A DNA stretch of 64,000 bases from Lutimonas saemankumensis (GTDB lineage: Bacteria > Bacteroidota > Bacteroidia > Flavobacteriales > Flavobacteriaceae), in assembly GCF_020171465.1 (NCBI RefSeq), contig NZ_JAIUZR010000005.1:62001-126000 (forward strand). The letters run 5' to 3'. Below, piece by piece: positions 61,233-64,000 of this stretch. Numbering within the stretch: position 1 is the stretch's first letter; the number at the start of each line of letters is the position of its first letter. Both the position numbers and the translations under genes were made by a program. Under the pieces are notes generated by a model. It was not told the DNA's origin and did no database searches. It worked only from the letters and a program-made list of their open reading frames with translations.

Positions 61233-61991
61233 CTATTGATATCTGGAAACGAATCGTCTCAAAATTTCTTTGGGGACGGGAGTTTGAACGTTCTTAAGAT
61301 TCGAGATCAGTTCATCGGCCTGTTCAGGATGGAAATAACCGTGATTCTTATAGATTTTTATTCTTAAAATGAATTCATCTTCATCAGCTTCAGGGTGAAA
61401 TTGTGCTGCATAGATATTTTTCTTAATACGAAACATTTGGACGGGGCAAGCTGGTGAGGAAGCTAATAAAACGGCATTTGAGGGTACCTCATCACAGGCT
61501 TCCTTGTGTCCCGCCAGCGCAAGAAACCGCTTAGGTAACCCGATAAGTAAAGGATCTTTTTCCCCTTCTTCGGAGAGGGTAACATTTATACTGCCAATGG
61601 GCTCGGAGTATTTCGTTGAAATCGTGGTGCCGTAGTAGTTTCCTAACAATCCGTTACCCGAGCAGATTCCCAGAAAGGGGAAATCCATTGTAATTAACTG
61701 ATCAAATAAACTGTTAAAAAAGGATTCAATATTTCGCTGAGTGGCAGTCTTTTTTTCTTCCGGGCAGGAAACGTCAAAAGGACTGCCACCGGCTATGATA
61801 GCGCTGTAATTATCGAGATGAATTTGATGATTTTCAACTTGTTCCGCTCGAATTCGATCAACAAATTCTCTGTTGATTTTACCAACCCTTAAAATTGATT
61901 CAAACTCACTTTCACAAGTTTCATTTTCGGGCCGCATATGTAAAATGAGAATTTTTTTCACACTCTTATTCTTTATCAAATCGCATGGCAT
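61233..61991 (-). CDS. Class I glutamine amidotransferase (GMP-synthase-like)
   Basis: 252 residues from ATG 61991 (MPCDLIKNKSVKKILILHMR); a TTG at 62003 is in frame but overlaps the promoter-like box. The nucleophile elbow is FLGICSGNGLLGNYYG, and the His-Glu pair is AAQFHPEADED. GMP synthase-type GATases make ammonia from glutamine, but stand-alone ones such as this have unknown acceptors. A CTATATTTAA box (62006-62015) is directly upstream, so transcription would start very near the start codon. Convergent with the peptidase gene. Confidence 0.8.
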   Translation of the reverse strand: MPCDLIKNKSVKKILILHMRPENETCESEFESILRVGKINREFVDRIRAEQVENHQIHLDNYSAIIAGGSPFDVSCPEEKKTATQRNIESFFNSLFDQLITMDFPFLGICSGNGLLGNYYGTTISTKYSEPIGSINVTLSEEGEKDPLLIGLPKRFLALAGHKEACDEVPSNAVLLASSPACPVQMFRIKKNIYAAQFHPEADEDEFILRIKIYKNHGYFHPEQADELISNLKNVQTPVPKEILRRFVSRYQ

Positions 61992-62162
61992 CCGGATTTT
62001 CAAGTTTAAATATAGAGAAAATGGTATTACGTTGCGATTTGCCGTGTCAAAAGAAATGGTTGTACTGGTTTAAGATCCTTAAATCCGAGCTTGATTTCAT
62101 CGGAATTGCTGTATTTCAAAAGTTTATAAATATGTATTATCTTTAATAATTAAATAGTTCAT

Positions 62163-64000
62163 ATGAAATTTTTTGATGAACTTAAACGGAGAAATGTCAT
62201 CAAGGCGACCATCGCTTATATTACGGTGGCATGGGTATTATTACAAATAATTTCAGTCGTTTTTCCAAGTTTCGGCGCACCCCAATGGGTCATTAAGATC
62301 TTCATGTTTGTACTAATTGCCGGATTGCCAGTGTGGATTATTTTCTCATGGGTATATGAACTAACTCCAGAAGGCCTTAAGAAGACGAAAAAAGTAGCAA
62401 TAGAGCATTCAATTACCGAACAAACAAATAAGCGCCTAAATATAATTATTATTCTTACCCTGATGTTGCTGGCCGCAATTACTTATTTCAAGAATCCTGA
62501 AACAGATGCAGAAGCATATACAGAGAAGTCCTCAATTCGGTTGAGCGAAAAATCTATAGCGGTTTTACCTTTTAAAAATGACAGCCCTGACAAAGACAAT
62601 GTTTATTTCTGCGATGGGATCATGGAAGGGGTTCGAGAGAATCTTTCTAAAGTTCCGGAGCTGAGTGTTGTTTCCCGAACTTCGGTTGAACAATACAGGG
62701 AGAATTCACCTTCAGTAACTGAAATAGCTGATGAGTTAGGTGTAAATTATATTCTTGAAGGAAGTGTTTTGCGCATTGGTGATCGATCCATTATAAGGGC
62801 GCGTCTGATCTATGCTCCTGAAGATCAAAATTTATGGTCGGAGAAATATGACCGTGAAATGGAAGATATTTTTTCGGTTTTGGCTGAAGTGACTACAAGT
62901 ATCGCGCAGAAATTGAAAGCTACAATTTCACCAGAAGTTCTAAAGAGTATTGAATATGAACCAACCACGGATTTAACGGCTTATGATTATTATCTTCAAG
63001 GCAAAGAGTATTTTAATAATTATTTGCTCAGTGCTCGGCAGGAGGACTTCAATAATGCTGATCGATTGTTTCAGAACGCTCTGGATCTGGACTCAACCTT
63101 TGCCCTTGCCTATGTAGAAAGGGCCAGAATTTTAAAGGAAAAACACCAATATGAATTCTATAACAATGAATATCTGGTTGATAGCATACTTTTTTTGTGT
63201 AATAAAGCGATTGAATTAGACCCGTCCTCGGCGGATGCCTACAGCATGAGGGGAAAATTTTATGATGATTTTCTATTTGAAATTGCCAAAGCAGAAGAGG
63301 ATCTGAAAATGGCTCTGAAATTGAATCCAAATCATGTTGGCGCCTTGAGACAGATGTCCTGGTTGACAAGGCTACACCATCTGGACATAGTAACTGCATT
63401 GAAATTATTGAAAACCCTGGAGAAACTGGACAGATCGGTAAGAGAATTACAAAGAACCTTTGAGATGTACGCATTGTGTTACAGACAAATTGATTATCGA
63501 GAAAAAGAGCTTTACTATTTGAATAAGGCGATGGAGTTAGGTTCAGGAGTGAATTATGAAAAGGCATGGTATTTTGTAATTCATGACCAGATTCCTGAGG
63601 CTATTGAATTTATAATGGAATCTGAAAAAGATTCTCAGATTAAATTTGGAGCTCTTGGGTTTTATTATCTTCTATTAAAGGATTATAAGAATTCCTTGGT
63701 CTATTACAACAAATGGGCCGAACTTGTAAAAGAAGAAGGGGCTCATAATTCCTCAGGGGTTAAAGACTGGCACAGATACGGTCAAGTGTTGATGGAAACC
63801 GGCAGGAGGGATGATGGAATGAAAATTATGAAGGATCAACTTAAACGAAATGAAAAGCTTTTGGTCAATTTTCAGGTTGGTTATGAAATATTTTATGAAA
63901 ATGCAGGCATCCATGCCTTTCTTGGAAATAAAAAAGAAGCTTTGAAAAATTTAAGAAGATTTGATCAGTCGCATCGATGGGAGAAAAAAATAGATTTGAT
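62163..64000 (+). CDS. Membrane-anchored TPR protein, FlgO/CadC-like sensor (3' end outside window)
   Basis: 612 codons are visible and the frame runs off the end. MKFFDELKRRNVIKATIAYI is a start seen in a family of adenylate-cyclase/CadC-like proteins. There are two membrane helices near 20-70, then one near 95-110. The region KSIAVLPFKNDSPDKDNVYFCDGIMEGV through YILEGSVLRIGDRS is a FlgO-like/TolB-type domain. From about residue 280 TPR-like helices follow (NNADRLFQNALDLDSTFALAYVERARI). No DNA-binding domain is seen at the front. Its role is a protein-interaction scaffold; the partner is unknown. Confidence 0.8.
   Translation, partial: MKFFDELKRRNVIKATIAYITVAWVLLQIISVVFPSFGAPQWVIKIFMFVLIAGLPVWIIFSWVYELTPEGLKKTKKVAIEHSITEQTNKRLNIIIILTLMLLAAITYFKNPETDAEAYTEKSSIRLSEKSIAVLPFKNDSPDKDNVYFCDGIMEGVRENLSKVPELSVVSRTSVEQYRENSPSVTEIADELGVNYILEGSVLRIGDRSIIRARLIYAPEDQNLWSEKYDREMEDIFSVLAEVTTSIAQKLKATISPEVLKSIEYEPTTDLTAYDYYLQGKEYFNNYLLSARQEDFNNADRLFQNALDLDSTFALAYVERARILKEKHQYEFYNNEYLVDSILFLCNKAIELDPSSADAYSMRGKFYDDFLFEIAKAEEDLKMALKLNPNHVGALRQMSWLTRLHHLDIVTALKLLKTLEKLDRSVRELQRTFEMYALCYRQIDYREKELYYLNKAMELGSGVNYEKAWYFVIHDQIPEAIEFIMESEKDSQIKFGALGFYYLLLKDYKNSLVYYNKWAELVKEEGAHNSSGVKDWHRYGQVLMETGRRDDGMKIMKDQLKRNEKLLVNFQVGYEIFYENAGIHAFLGNKKEALKNLRRFDQSHRWEKKIDL

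Noticed and set aside
1-64000. CRISPR array
   Set aside because: No run of regularly spaced 24-40-base repeats was seen on either strand, and no cas genes.

Overview
The window comes from a member of the Bacteroidota, most likely a marine or soil Flavobacteriia. Visible reasons: flavobacterial promoter architecture (TTG, about 19 nt, TATATTTG) in front of the tRNA; lipoproteins with a Cys after short signal peptides; a carboxypeptidase-regulatory/TonB receptor; seven-membrane-segment AraC proteins; and DUF families typical of that phylum. No species is claimed.

Left backbone (1-4307): the 3' part of metH (cobalamin and activation domains), metF, trxA, a DUF58 protein and tRNA-Asp(GTC).

Tandem island at tRNA-Asp (4283-30849): the 3' end of the tRNA is repeated at 24504, 27813 and 30727, cutting the region into three segments. 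Segment A (about 20 kb, AT-rich) carries a tyrosine integrase beside the tRNA, small membrane/secreted proteins, a complete type I restriction-modification operon (hsdM, hsdS, an unknown gene, hsdR), and a DNA-metabolism block: helicase-like protein without the Walker A lysine, unknown protein, RecA-like phage-type ATPase, DUF3871 protein and two tiny genes. It ends with lipoproteins and a large secreted protein of unknown role. Segment B (3.3 kb) holds a decayed NTF2-like gene, a truncated sulfatase gene, and a divergent AraC regulator/metallo-beta-lactamase-fold hydrolase pair. Segment C (2.9 kb) holds a lipoprotein, a DUF6090 protein, a Crp/Fnr regulator and a membrane protein. Only segment A has an integrase.

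Right backbone (30850-64000): mostly single genes for exported hydrolases and sensing. There is a serine hydrolase, a spondin-domain lipoprotein, a bile-acid:sodium-type symporter broken by one in-frame amber codon, an exported short-chain dehydrogenase and an amidohydrolase. A second DUF6090 protein, a TerB-like protein, a run of four secreted proteins on the minus strand, and a membrane AraC regulator follow. Then come a Gfo/Idh/MocA dehydrogenase, an amino-acid permease, a LytS/LytTR two-component pair divergent from a TonB-type receptor (with two pairs of direct repeats at about 20-21 bp period between them), a pyruvate-phosphate-dikinase/PEP-synthase regulator homologue, a beta-propeller lipoprotein, a class V aminotransferase, an S9 peptidase, a glutamine amidotransferase and an incomplete membrane-anchored TPR protein.

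Most noteworthy are the tandem att-bounded structure, the integrase lacking the first catalytic arginine, the unknown gene inside the hsd operon, the lysine-less helicase with its neighbours, and the candidate LytTR operator array.
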